Positions 1 through 7,572 of a stretch of 16,115 nt of DNA are shown piece after piece. Made by a program: the position numbers and the translations under genes. The notes below the pieces were generated by a model. The model was not told the origin of the DNA. It searched no databases and saw nothing but the letters and a program-made list of their open reading frames with translations. Origin of the DNA: Clostridiales bacterium (GTDB taxonomy: Bacteria; Bacillota; Clostridia; Lachnospirales; Lachnospiraceae); NCBI GenBank assembly GCA_021204765.1, contig JAJPYU010000282.1, positions 1-16,115 on the forward strand, read 5' to 3'. How positions within the stretch are numbered: the first letter of the stretch is position 1; each line of letters opens with the position of its first letter.

Positions 1-1227
1 GAGCTGGGGAAGATTCCGGTTAGCGTAGGCATAGACACCTGGGCGGTGGATTTCGTGCTTTTAGATGAAAAGGGTGAACGCATTTCCGACGCGGTGGCTT
101 ACCGGGACAGCCGCACGGACGGTATGGATGAGAAGGTATATGAGATCATCCCTGAGAATGAGCTCTATGCCCGCACCGGTATCCAGAAACAGATATTTAA
201 CAGCATCTACCAGCTCATGGCTATGAAAGAGCAGGAGCCGGAGCTTCTTAAGAGAGCGGAGACTTTCCTCATGATCCCGGATTATTTCCACTACCTGCTC
301 ACCGGGGAGAAGACCGTGGAGTACACCAATGCCTCCACCACGCAGCTGGTAAGCCCCCTTACCAAGGATTGGGACAGGGAGCTCATAGGGATGCTGGGCT
401 ATCCGGCAGACATTTTCCCTGAGATAGTGACTCCCGGTACATGCCTGGGTGACCTGAGCGAGGAGATGCAGATAGAGCTGGGATACAATTGCCAGGTGAT
501 CGTTCCCGGGACACATGACACCGCATCGGCTGTGGTGGCCGTCCCCGCCGAGGCGGATGAGGATGCCCTCTACATCAGCTCCGGCACCTGGTCCCTGCTG
601 GGTATTGAGCTGGCAGATGCTGACACTTCCCCGGCGGCCCGGGAGGAGAATTTCACCAACGAGGGCGGCTATGGCTACCGTTTCCGCTTCCTCAAAAATA
701 TCATGGGGCTCTGGATGATACAGTCTGTGAAAAAGGAGATCGCCGCAGATCTCTCTTTCGGTGAGATCTGCGATATTGCATCAAAGGCTGACATCGCTTC
801 CATAGTCGACTGTAACGACGACCGTTTCCTGGCTCCGGCCAAAATGACCGCCGAGGTACAGGCGGCCTGTCTGGAGAGCGGCCAGCAGGTGCCCGAGGGC
901 GTGGCCGAGGTGGCCTCCGTCATCTACAGAAGCCTGGCGAAATGCTACGGCGAGGCCTGTCTGGGCGTGGAGAAGCTTACCGGAAAGCACTACGACCGTC
1001 TCCACATAGTCGGAGGCGGAGCCAATGCAGGGTACTTAAATGAGCTCACCGCAAAATATTCCGGCAAACAGATCTGGGCCGGCCCCACTGAGGGCACGGC
1101 CGTTGGAAATGTGGCGGTTCAGATGATAGCGCGGGGAGTGTTCAAGGATCTGGCGGAAGCCAGAAAGTGCGTAGCCGGGTCTTTCCCTATCCATGTATAC
1201 GATAAGTCGGGAATCAAACTTAGATAA
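1..1227 (+). CDS. rhaB: Rhamnulokinase, 5' end missing
   Basis: This cytoplasmic FGGY-family kinase phosphorylates L-rhamnulose to L-rhamnulose 1-phosphate, the second step of rhamnose breakdown. The frame is open from base 1: codons before the GTG at 46 read ELGKIPVSVGIDTWAVDFVL, the conserved GIDTW-VDFVLLD segment of RhaB. The gene therefore starts upstream of the window and the GTG at 46 is internal. Other RhaB landmarks follow in order: VAYRDSRTDGM, MPDYFHYLLTG, EYTNASTTQL, the active-site stretch HDTASAV, YISSGTWSLLG, the NEGG segment, NDDRFLAP and LHIVGGGANAGYLN near the ATP site. About 408 residues are present; the E. coli enzyme is near 489, so roughly 80 N-terminal residues are missing. 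rhaA follows after a 159-base gap that holds a large hairpin. Identification is by remembered similarity to E. coli RhaB. Confidence 0.95.
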   Translation, partial: ELGKIPVSVGIDTWAVDFVLLDEKGERISDAVAYRDSRTDGMDEKVYEIIPENELYARTGIQKQIFNSIYQLMAMKEQEPELLKRAETFLMIPDYFHYLLTGEKTVEYTNASTTQLVSPLTKDWDRELIGMLGYPADIFPEIVTPGTCLGDLSEEMQIELGYNCQVIVPGTHDTASAVVAVPAEADEDALYISSGTWSLLGIELADADTSPAAREENFTNEGGYGYRFRFLKNIMGLWMIQSVKKEIAADLSFGEICDIASKADIASIVDCNDDRFLAPAKMTAEVQAACLESGQQVPEGVAEVASVIYRSLAKCYGEACLGVEKLTGKHYDRLHIVGGGANAGYLNELTAKYSGKQIWAGPTEGTAVGNVAVQMIARGVFKDLAEARKCVAGSFPIHVYDKSGIKLR

Positions 1228-1270
1228 AGTAGATATAGTCAATTAACTGAGTATTGCCAAAGAAGTCGGC

Positions 1271-1351
1271 GGTGTATCCGTTAGGAAAGCTTGATTTCAC
1301 AAAAAATAATACTTTTTGTGAAATCCCACTAGCTTTCCTTACAGATACACC
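1271..1351 (+). repeat. 81-base inverted repeat (hairpin) between rhaB and rhaA
   Basis: Three paired blocks nest around a 7-base loop at 1306-1312. GGTGTAT (1271-1277) pairs with ATACACC (1345-1351). AGGAAAGCT (1283-1291) pairs with AGCTTTCCT (1331-1339). GATTTCACAAAAA (1293-1305) pairs perfectly with TTTTTGTGAAATC (1313-1325). No U-run follows the outer stem, so a plain terminator is not obvious, although the inner stem ends in an A/T tract. The hairpin ends about 23 bases before the rhaA ribosome site. It could act as an mRNA processing or stabilising element, an attenuator, or a small palindromic mobile element. Confidence 0.8.
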
Positions 1352-1386
1352 TTACAAAACTAATAATGTAAATAGGAGGATAAAGC

Positions 1387-2628
1387 ATGACAAGATATGA
1401 GAGCGCAAAAGAGATTTACGCAAAGCTCGGCGTCGACACCGACGCCGCCATTGAGAAGCTTAAGGAAATCCCGGTATCCCTGCACTGCTGGCAGGGAGAT
1501 GATGTCATCGGCTTCGACCACGACGGCCCCTTAACCGGTGGCATCCAGACCACGGGAAATTACCCCGGACGGGCCACCACCCCGGAGCAGCTGATGGCTG
1601 ACCTGGACGAGGTGATAAAGCTCACCCCCGGCATGAAGAAGCTCAATGTCCACGCAAATTACGCTATATTTGACGATGGCTATGTGGACAGGGATGTCAT
1701 CGAGCCGAAGCACTTTAAGAAATGGGTGGACTTCGCGAAAGAGAGAGGTATGGGTCTGGATTTCAATCCCACATTTTTCTCCCACCCGAAAGTAAAGGAT
1801 GGGCTGACACTCTCCAGCCCCGACGAGGAGACCAGGCAGTTTTGGATCCGCCACGGCCGGGCCTGCATCCGTATTTCCCAGTATTTCGCTGATGAGACCG
1901 GGGTGCCCTGCGTCATGAATATCTGGACAGGAGACGGTTCCAAGGACGTACCGGCTGACCGCCTGGGTCCCAGGATGCGCTATAAGGATTCCATCGAGCA
2001 GATTATAGCCGAGCCACACGATCCGAAGATGGTGAAGCCCTGTGTCGAGTCCAAGGTCTTCGGCATCGGCGTGGAGTCCTACACCGTGGGCAGCGGGGAG
2101 TTCGCGCTTAGCTTTGCGGCCACCCATGAGGGCTGCATTCCCCTGATGGACAACGGCCACTATCATCCCACCGAGGTAGTCTCCGACAAGATCCCGGCTC
2201 TGCTGGCATTCTTCCCGGAGATTGCTCTCCACATCACCCGTCCCGTCCGCTGGGACTCCGACCACGTAGTCCTTTTTGACGACGAGACAAAGGAGATGGC
2301 AAAGGAGATCGTCCGCTGCGACGCCCTGGACCGCGTCAACATGGCCCTGGACTATTTTGATGCCAGCATAAACCGCATCAGTGCCTGGTGTGTCGGTTTC
2401 CGCAGTTGGCAGAAAGCCCTCCTTAACGCCCTCTGCATGCCCCATGAGGCGCTCAAGACTCTTCAGGACGAGGCCAACTGGACTGAGCTCATGGTCCGCC
2501 AGGAGCAGATTAAGACCCTTCCTCTCGGGGATGTATGGGAGGAGTACTGTCGCCGCTGCGGGACAGATGACGAAGGCTGGTTTGAGGAAGTAAAGCGCTA
2601 CGAGAGAGAAGTATTAGTAAATAGATAA
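1387..2628 (+). CDS. rhaA: L-rhamnose isomerase
   Basis: This cytoplasmic metal-dependent aldose-ketose isomerase converts L-rhamnose to L-rhamnulose, the first step of the pathway. The protein is 413 residues; E. coli RhaA is about 419. Recognisable segments are HCWQGDDVIGFD near residue 34, ESYTVGSGEF from 230, the metal-site stretch MDNGHYHPTEV (D255, H258, H260), HITRPVRWDSDH ending at H293 (D290 and D292 are expected metal ligands), and LDYFDASINRISAW. The start is well supported by AGGAGG at 1375-1380, six bases before the ATG. It lies between rhaB and rhaD in one direction, with only an 18-base gap before rhaD, so the two are surely cotranscribed. Nothing looks broken. Confidence 0.96.
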   Translation: MTRYESAKEIYAKLGVDTDAAIEKLKEIPVSLHCWQGDDVIGFDHDGPLTGGIQTTGNYPGRATTPEQLMADLDEVIKLTPGMKKLNVHANYAIFDDGYVDRDVIEPKHFKKWVDFAKERGMGLDFNPTFFSHPKVKDGLTLSSPDEETRQFWIRHGRACIRISQYFADETGVPCVMNIWTGDGSKDVPADRLGPRMRYKDSIEQIIAEPHDPKMVKPCVESKVFGIGVESYTVGSGEFALSFAATHEGCIPLMDNGHYHPTEVVSDKIPALLAFFPEIALHITRPVRWDSDHVVLFDDETKEMAKEIVRCDALDRVNMALDYFDASINRISAWCVGFRSWQKALLNALCMPHEALKTLQDEANWTELMVRQEQIKTLPLGDVWEEYCRRCGTDDEGWFEEVKRYEREVLVNR

Positions 2629-2646
2629 GAGAAAGGACAGAATATC

Positions 2647-3507
2647 ATGAACAGTATACTTGGCGTCAAAATAATAGAGGATTACATCCAGATGTGCAGC
2701 GACGGCGTCCGCCAGGGATGGCACGAGCGCAACGGCGGAAACCTGACCTACCGCATGCGTCCCGAGGAAGTGGACGAGTGCGAGACCTATTTCGATGCGG
2801 TGCCCGGGCCCTGGGTGCCAATGGGCGTCCAGGCCGACAATTTAAAGGGAGAGTATTTTATCTCCACCGGCAGCGGCAAATTCCTGGCCAACGTCCATCA
2901 GGAGCCCCAGAACAATATATGCATTGTGGAGATCAATGAGGGCGGCGACTCCTGGCGTATCCGCTGGGGACTGGAGAACGGCGGCGTGCCCACCAGCGAG
3001 TTCCCCACCCATTTCATGAACCATTCCGTCAGGAAGCGGGTCACAGACGGCGAGAACCGGGTCATCTATCACGCCCACACTCCTTACGTCATCGCCCTGA
3101 CCTATGTCCTGCCTCATAAGGCCGAGGTTTTCACCCGTATGCTGTGGAAAAGTGCCACGGAGTGCTGCGTGGTCTTCCCCGGAGGCGTGGGAGTGGTGCC
3201 CTGGATGGTGCCCGGCGGCGCCGAGATTGCCAGGGCCACCTGCAGGGAGATGGAGCATTACGATGCGGCCATCTGGGCTTTCCACGGACTCTTCGTATCC
3301 GGTCCCGATTTTGACACGGCTTTCGGACTGATGCACACCATAGAGAAAGCGGCACAGATCGCCTCCATCGCCATGTCAGCCAGCCCCACCGGCAAACCCG
3401 CCCAGGTCATCACCGATGACAACCTGAGAGCCATAGGAGAGGCCTTCGGAGTGAAGCTCAATGAGGACGTGCTGAATTATAAGTCTGACGATCCGCTGTA
3501 CTGCTGA
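2647..3507 (+). CDS. rhaD: Rhamnulose-1-phosphate aldolase
   Basis: This zinc-dependent class II aldolase splits L-rhamnulose 1-phosphate into dihydroxyacetone phosphate and L-lactaldehyde, the precursor of the 1,2-propanediol used by the downstream compartment. It has 286 residues, slightly longer than E. coli RhaD (about 274). Matching landmarks are HERNGGNLTYRM, STGSGKFLANV, the catalytic glutamate E118 in PTSEFPTHF, the zinc ligands H142 and H144 in YHAHTPYVIALTYVL, VVFPGGVGVVPWMVPG, and the third zinc ligand H213 in AFHGLF. Each catalytic residue sits one position after its E. coli counterpart. A GAAAGGA ribosome site precedes the ATG. It has no cysteine-rich tail or targeting helix, so it probably works in the cytosol, unlike the second aldolase at 8678. 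Confidence 0.95.
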   Translation: MNSILGVKIIEDYIQMCSDGVRQGWHERNGGNLTYRMRPEEVDECETYFDAVPGPWVPMGVQADNLKGEYFISTGSGKFLANVHQEPQNNICIVEINEGGDSWRIRWGLENGGVPTSEFPTHFMNHSVRKRVTDGENRVIYHAHTPYVIALTYVLPHKAEVFTRMLWKSATECCVVFPGGVGVVPWMVPGGAEIARATCREMEHYDAAIWAFHGLFVSGPDFDTAFGLMHTIEKAAQIASIAMSASPTGKPAQVITDDNLRAIGEAFGVKLNEDVLNYKSDDPLYC

Positions 3508-3534
3508 CATTACGACCTTTATACCTTATAGAGT

Positions 3535-3576
3535 GAGCCGGAATCTTCTGTTTGTTAAAGCAGGAGGTGCCGGCTC
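3535..3576 (+). terminator. Hairpin after rhaD, probable transcription terminator
   Basis: GAGCCGG (3535-3541) pairs with CCGGCTC (3570-3576). Inside it CTTCTG (3545-3550) pairs with CAGGAG (3561-3566) through one G-U. The sequence after it, TCCTTGTTT, is pyrimidine-rich but a weak U-run. It lies 28 bases after the rhaD stop and before the next clear promoter, which fits termination or partial termination of the rhamnose transcript. The following 3577-3740 stretch is AT-rich from about 3645 and holds no gene with support. Confidence 0.6.
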
Positions 3577-3742
3577 TCCTTGTTTACGCAGCCGGCTTGC
3601 GCAGGTCGGTTGCACAGGCGCCAGCTTCTCACGGTTTTCGTCGGCAATTTTCTGTATTTTAAAAAAATTGAAATCTCACATAAATCCAACAATAAAACAA
3701 CATAAAACCGCAATAAATAGACGAAAACTCATGATAAAACAG
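3577..3742. other. AT-rich gene-free spacer upstream of the operon promoter
   Basis: No gene is supported here; an open frame from 3533 to 3775 runs through the rhaD terminator and the promoter, has no ribosome site and gives a low-complexity peptide. The first part holds GC-rich palindromic pieces (GCCGGC at 3591). From about 3645 it is AT-rich, with CAATTTT (3647) facing AAAATTG (3663) and three ATAAAAC copies (3692, 3702, 3734). It is the likely site for regulator binding ahead of the promoter at 3743. Confidence 0.5.
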
Positions 3743-3771
3743 TTGACAAGCCACATAATACCTCTTATAAT
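3743..3771 (+). promoter_or_regulatory. Perfect-consensus sigma-A promoter for the BMC operon
   Basis: The -35 box is TTGACA (3743-3748) and the -10 box is TATAAT (3766-3771), separated by exactly 17 bases. Both match the vegetative consensus at all positions. The upstream 70 bases are A-rich and contain three ATAAAAC copies (3692, 3702 and 3734), which could be UP-element-like or operator sequence. Transcription would start near 3778, leaving a leader of about 237 bases before the dehydratase ATG at 4015. A promoter this strong would need repression to be regulated; the DeoR-type protein at 14056 is a candidate, by inference only. Confidence 0.85.
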
Positions 3772-3809
3772 ATAGAAAAAATTGTGGGATTGTGTTGCTT
3801 CAAGGTTAG

Positions 3810-3984
3810 CGTTCACACGGTAGCCAGGGCAATGAGATGGATGCGGCAAGCTTGCTTGTAAGCATACATATCATTGTTATGGTTACTGTGTAACAGGTAA
3901 CCGCCTCTCACATAAGCAATCGTAGCACCGTTAGGTGCGTGGAGCAGGCGGATTGCGCATGGAGAGGCGGCTGCCGTGTGAACG
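3810..3984 (+). ncRNA. Structured leader RNA with four-way junction before the dehydratase gene
   Basis: By hand pairing, the leader closes with a 16-base helix: CGTTCACACGGTAGCC (3810-3825) pairs with GGCTGCCGTGTGAACG (3969-3984), with one G-U. Three arms sit inside. Arm A pairs 3830-3844 with 3862-3876 (13 of 15 pairs, two mismatches). Arm B is a hairpin over 3881-3902 (GGTTA with TAACC, CTGT with ACAG). Arm C pairs GCCTCTC (3903-3909) with GAGAGGC (3962-3968), with inner stems GCAATC/GATTGC (3916-3921/3951-3956) and GCACC/GGTGC (3925-3929/3934-3938). Arms B and C and the closing helix abut without unpaired bases. I do not recognise a known riboswitch class. It could be a metabolite-sensing or protein-binding leader, an mRNA stabiliser, or a palindromic mobile element that landed in the leader. 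Confidence 0.65.
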
Positions 3985-4014
3985 TATAGAGAAACATAAG
4001 TGGGGAAATAGATT

Positions 4015-6546
4015 ATGGCCGGATACAACAGTACGAAGATACCGAAGACGGAGAGGATTACGCATCTTGTGGAGGATCTCTTTGCGAAGATGCCGGAGAT
4101 AGAGTCTGCCAGGGCCAGGCTTATCACCGAATCCTACAGGCAGACGGAGAATGAGCCGGAGGTCATGAGGAAGGCGAAGGCCTTCGCACACATTCTTGAC
4201 AATATTCCCATTATCATCCGTCCGGGAGAGCTTATCGTGGGCAGCACCACCCTGGCCCCCAGAGGATGCCAGACTTACCCTGAGTTTTCCTTTGAGTGGC
4301 TGGAGGCGGAGTTCGACACCGTGGCCACCCGGGAGGCCGATCCCTTCTACATAGCAGACCAGACGAAGCGGGAGATAGCCGAGGCGGATAAGTACTGGAA
4401 AGGGAGGACCACCAGCGAACTGGCCACCGCCTACATGGCACCGGAGACCCTTCGGGCCATGGCTCACAATATGTTTACTCCCGGGAATTATTTCTACAAC
4501 GGCGTCGGCCATATCACAGTGAAATATGACAAGGTAATAGCCATTGGCTTCGAGGGTATCATGGACGAGGTGAGGACGGAGCTTGCCGCCTGTAAGGTGG
4601 GGGACGGCGATTACGCCACGAAGCACATCCTTTTGGAGTCCATGCTCATCAGCTGCAGCGCTGCCATCCGCTATGGGAAGCGCTACGCAGATCTGGCAAG
4701 GCGGGAGGCAGCCGCAGAGGACGATGCTAAAAGGCAGCGGGAGCTTCAGATCATAGCGGCCAACTGCGAGAGAGTGCCCGGTAAGGGAGCTGAGACTTTC
4801 TGGCAGGCCTGCCAGAGCTTCTGGTTCGTCCAGCAGCTGATCCAGATAGAATCCTCGGGACATTCCATCTCCCCCGGACGTTTTGACCAGTATATGTATC
4901 CCCATTACAGGGCGGACCTGGATGCCGGGCGGCTTACCCGGGAGCTGGCCCAGGAGCTTATCGACTGTGTATGGGTGAAGTTAAATGACCTCAATAAATG
5001 CCGGGATGAGTCCAGCGCCAAGGGCTTTGCCGGATACAGCCTGTTCCAGAATCTCATAGTGGGAGGCCAGAATGAGGAGGGCATAGATGTCACCAATGAT
5101 CTCTCCTTCATGTGCCTGGACGCCTCGGCCCACGTGTTCCTGCCCCAGCCCTCACTCTCCATCAGAGTGTGGAACGGTTCGCCCCACGAGTTGCTCTTAA
5201 GAGCTGCAGAGCTTACCAGGACAGGGATTGGGTTGCCAGCCTATTATAATGACGAGGTTATCATTCCCTCCCTTATGAATATGGGGGTGAGCCAGGCAGA
5301 TGCCAGGGATTACAATATCATCGGCTGCGTGGAGCCCCAGAAGGCGGGTAAAACCATGGGCTGGCATGACGCCGCCTTTTACAATATGTGCCGTCCCCTG
5401 GAGATGGTATTCTCAAACGGCATGGATGCCGGCGAGCAGATAGGCCCTCAGACCGGGGACGTGGAGCAGATGACCAGCTTTGAGGAGTTCTACGACGCCT
5501 ACCGCACCCAGCAGAATTATTTCATTTCCCTGCTGGTGAATGCGGACAATTCCATAGACCAGGCCCATGCGGACAGGGCACCTCTGCCTTTCCTGGCTTC
5601 TATGGTGGACGACTGCATGAAGAGAGGAAAGACCTGTGAGCAGGGCGGCGCGGTCTATAATTTCACCGGGCCCCAGGGCTTCGGCATCGCCAATGTGGCC
5701 GATTCCCTCTACGCCATAAAGGAGCTGGTATTTGAGGAGAAGAAGGTCTCCATGGCTGATTATAAAAAGGCTTTGATGTTTAACTTCGGGAAGGTGGACA
5801 ATCCCCTGGTCATAGAGCAGGTGGCCGGGACGGTGGCCAGGGAGTTTATCTCCCAGGGCAGGACTCCGGATCCGGAGACAGTGGCAGAGATTGCGGGACA
5901 GGTCATTAAGGCCAGCGTGACCCCGGACGATGTGAAGAAGTTCCAGGAGATAAAGAAGCTTATCGATGGCGTCGACAAGTTCGGCAATGACGACGAAGTG
6001 GTGGATCACTTCGCCAGGGAGGCGGCTTACACATACACGAAGCCAATCCTGAATTACCGCAACCCCAGAGGCGGACAGTTCCAGGCGGGACTCTACCCTG
6101 TCTCCGCCAACGTCCCTTTAGGGGCCAGCACCGGAGCCACCCCCGACGGAAGGTACGCCGGGATGCCTGTGGCCGATGGAGTCTCCCCCAGTGCCGGGAA
6201 GGATGTCCACGGTCCCACGGCATCAGCCAATTCCGTTTCTGTATTAGATCACGGCATTGCCTCCAACGGGACCCTGCTTAATATGAAGTTCCATCCCTCG
6301 GCCTTAAGCGGCGAGAGAGGACTGGATAATTTCGTCAGTCTTATCCGCACCTACTTTGACAGGAAGGGCAGCCACATGCAGTTTAATGTGGTGACCAGGG
6401 AGACCCTTTTAGATGCCCAGAAGCATCCGGAGAACTACCGTCATCTGGTGGTCAGGGTCGCCGGATACTCCGCACTCTTTACCACCCTGTCAAAAAGCCT
6501 GCAGGATGACATTATAAGACGTACCGAGCACCAGAAGAATTTTTGA
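4015..6546 (+). CDS. Glycyl-radical propanediol dehydratase (B12-independent)
   Basis: This pyruvate-formate-lyase-family enzyme dehydrates (S)-1,2-propanediol to propionaldehyde by radical chemistry inside the microcompartment. It is 843 residues, normal for the family. The expected active-site residues are present: H166 in YNGVGHITVKYD, the SSGHSISPGRFDQYMYPHY substrate region, and C438 and E440 in NIIGCVEPQKAG, the GCVEP signature of diol/glycerol dehydratases rather than the VCVEG form of choline lyase or the double cysteine of PFL. G817 in RVAGYSALFT is the radical-bearing glycine, 26 residues from the end. Glycerol is an alternative substrate; the fucose/rhamnose context favours propanediol. 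It starts directly with the catalytic domain and has no recognisable targeting helix, unlike four of its neighbours. The start has a TGGGGA ribosome site and follows the structured leader. It is strictly anaerobic and needs the activase encoded next. Confidence 0.93.
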   Translation: MAGYNSTKIPKTERITHLVEDLFAKMPEIESARARLITESYRQTENEPEVMRKAKAFAHILDNIPIIIRPGELIVGSTTLAPRGCQTYPEFSFEWLEAEFDTVATREADPFYIADQTKREIAEADKYWKGRTTSELATAYMAPETLRAMAHNMFTPGNYFYNGVGHITVKYDKVIAIGFEGIMDEVRTELAACKVGDGDYATKHILLESMLISCSAAIRYGKRYADLARREAAAEDDAKRQRELQIIAANCERVPGKGAETFWQACQSFWFVQQLIQIESSGHSISPGRFDQYMYPHYRADLDAGRLTRELAQELIDCVWVKLNDLNKCRDESSAKGFAGYSLFQNLIVGGQNEEGIDVTNDLSFMCLDASAHVFLPQPSLSIRVWNGSPHELLLRAAELTRTGIGLPAYYNDEVIIPSLMNMGVSQADARDYNIIGCVEPQKAGKTMGWHDAAFYNMCRPLEMVFSNGMDAGEQIGPQTGDVEQMTSFEEFYDAYRTQQNYFISLLVNADNSIDQAHADRAPLPFLASMVDDCMKRGKTCEQGGAVYNFTGPQGFGIANVADSLYAIKELVFEEKKVSMADYKKALMFNFGKVDNPLVIEQVAGTVAREFISQGRTPDPETVAEIAGQVIKASVTPDDVKKFQEIKKLIDGVDKFGNDDEVVDHFAREAAYTYTKPILNYRNPRGGQFQAGLYPVSANVPLGASTGATPDGRYAGMPVADGVSPSAGKDVHGPTASANSVSVLDHGIASNGTLLNMKFHPSALSGERGLDNFVSLIRTYFDRKGSHMQFNVVTRETLLDAQKHPENYRHLVVRVAGYSALFTTLSKSLQDDIIRRTEHQKNF

Positions 6547-6695
6547 TGAATGTGGATTAAAGTTTTAAAACAAATGTTTTTATTTATATGTTTGAAATAT
6601 CATTGGGAACATGTGCAAGGGGACCACGATGGCTGAATGTAAACGGTCAAGAGGTTGTTGAAACTGTTTGCGGGTGACAATGGGAGAGCAATGTG

Positions 6696-7490
6696 ATGGA
6701 GGATCTGCTGCAGGTAAAAGGGAGAATATTTGATATACAGCGCTACTCCATCCACGACGGCCCGGGAATCAGGACCACAGTATTTTTAAAGGGCTGCGTC
6801 TTAAGATGCCGCTGGTGCTGCAATCCGGAGTCCCAGGAGTACGGCATCCAGACCATGATGGTGGACGGGGAGCCCAAGGTCATGGGCCGGGATGTGACGG
6901 TTGAGGAGGTCCTCGCGACAGTGGAGCGGGACAGGCAGTATTACCGCAGAAGCGGCGGCGGCATGACCCTCTCCGGAGGCGAGAGCCTGCTGCAGCCGGA
7001 ATTCGCGGGAGCGCTCTTAAAGGAGGCAAAGTGCCGGGGCATAGCCACAGCCATGGAGAGCATGGCCTGCGCGCCCTGGGAGGTAATAGAGAGCATACTG
7101 CCCTGGCTGGATATCTACCTCATGGACATAAAGCACACGGACCCGGCCAAGCACAGGCGCTTTACAGGACGCAGCAATGAGCTGATGCTGGAGAATGCCA
7201 GAAAGGTGGCGGCTTCGGGACAGACTGAACTGGTGATAAGGGTGCCGGTGATACCTACATTTAACGCCACGCCGGAGGAGATAGCGGGAATAGCCAGATT
7301 CGCCGACAAGCTGCCGGGAGTGCGTGAGATACACCTGCTTCCCTACCACAGGCTGGGCAGGGATAAGTACACCGGCCTGGGCCGGGAGTACACTCTGGAT
7401 GAGATAGAGCCGCCGGAGGATGAGTTCATGGAGACACTTAAGAAGACAGTGGAAAATGTCTCCGGACTGAAGTGCCGGATAGGCGGTTGA
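6696..7490 (+). CDS. Glycyl-radical enzyme activase (radical SAM)
   Basis: This radical SAM protein makes the glycyl radical on the dehydratase encoded just upstream. It opens with GRIFDIQRYSIHDGPGIRTTVFLKGC and carries the cluster motif C-VLR-C-RW-C (CxxxCxxC), then NPESQ, the SAM-binding GGGMTLSGGES and the YLMDIKHTDP strand. It is 264 residues from the ATG at 6696. Most dehydratase- or decarboxylase-type activases are near 300 residues and have a ferredoxin-like insert with extra Cys clusters after NPESQ. Here that stretch is short (about 30 residues to VTVEEV) and lacks such cysteines, so the architecture is closer to the PFL activase. A GTG at 6693 in the same frame is an alternative start; both share the GGGAG site at 6682-6686. 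The 146-base gap upstream is AT-rich at first, with no convincing promoter. Confidence 0.92.
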   Translation: MEDLLQVKGRIFDIQRYSIHDGPGIRTTVFLKGCVLRCRWCCNPESQEYGIQTMMVDGEPKVMGRDVTVEEVLATVERDRQYYRRSGGGMTLSGGESLLQPEFAGALLKEAKCRGIATAMESMACAPWEVIESILPWLDIYLMDIKHTDPAKHRRFTGRSNELMLENARKVAASGQTELVIRVPVIPTFNATPEEIAGIARFADKLPGVREIHLLPYHRLGRDKYTGLGREYTLDEIEPPEDEFMETLKKTVENVSGLKCRIGG

Positions 7491-7572
7491 GATAATCCCG
7501 GACTGGCTGCAGGAAGATATTACAGACAGGACAACATCGGTATGTACGCTATGACGGCAGCAGGAGGATGAG

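Noticed and set aside
1531..2445. 304-codon open frame on the minus strand opposite rhaA (and similar long ones opposite the dehydratase and the aldehyde dehydrogenase)
   Set aside because: They are shadows of GC-rich coding sequence: no ribosome sites, His/Gly/Leu-biased peptides without recognisable domains, and clear conserved proteins on the other strand.
3533..3775. 80-codon plus-strand open frame in the rhaD-dehydratase gap
   Set aside because: It spans the terminator hairpin and the consensus promoter, has no ribosome site, and gives a low-complexity C-terminal half.
3810..3984. Cobalamin riboswitch in the leader
   Set aside because: No B12-box-like conserved core is visible, and the dehydratase is the B12-independent type.
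6637..6651. cre-like (CcpA) sequence ATGTAAACGGTCAAG before the activase gene
   Set aside because: The left half fits but the right half breaks the consensus at the conserved C, and there is no promoter near it.
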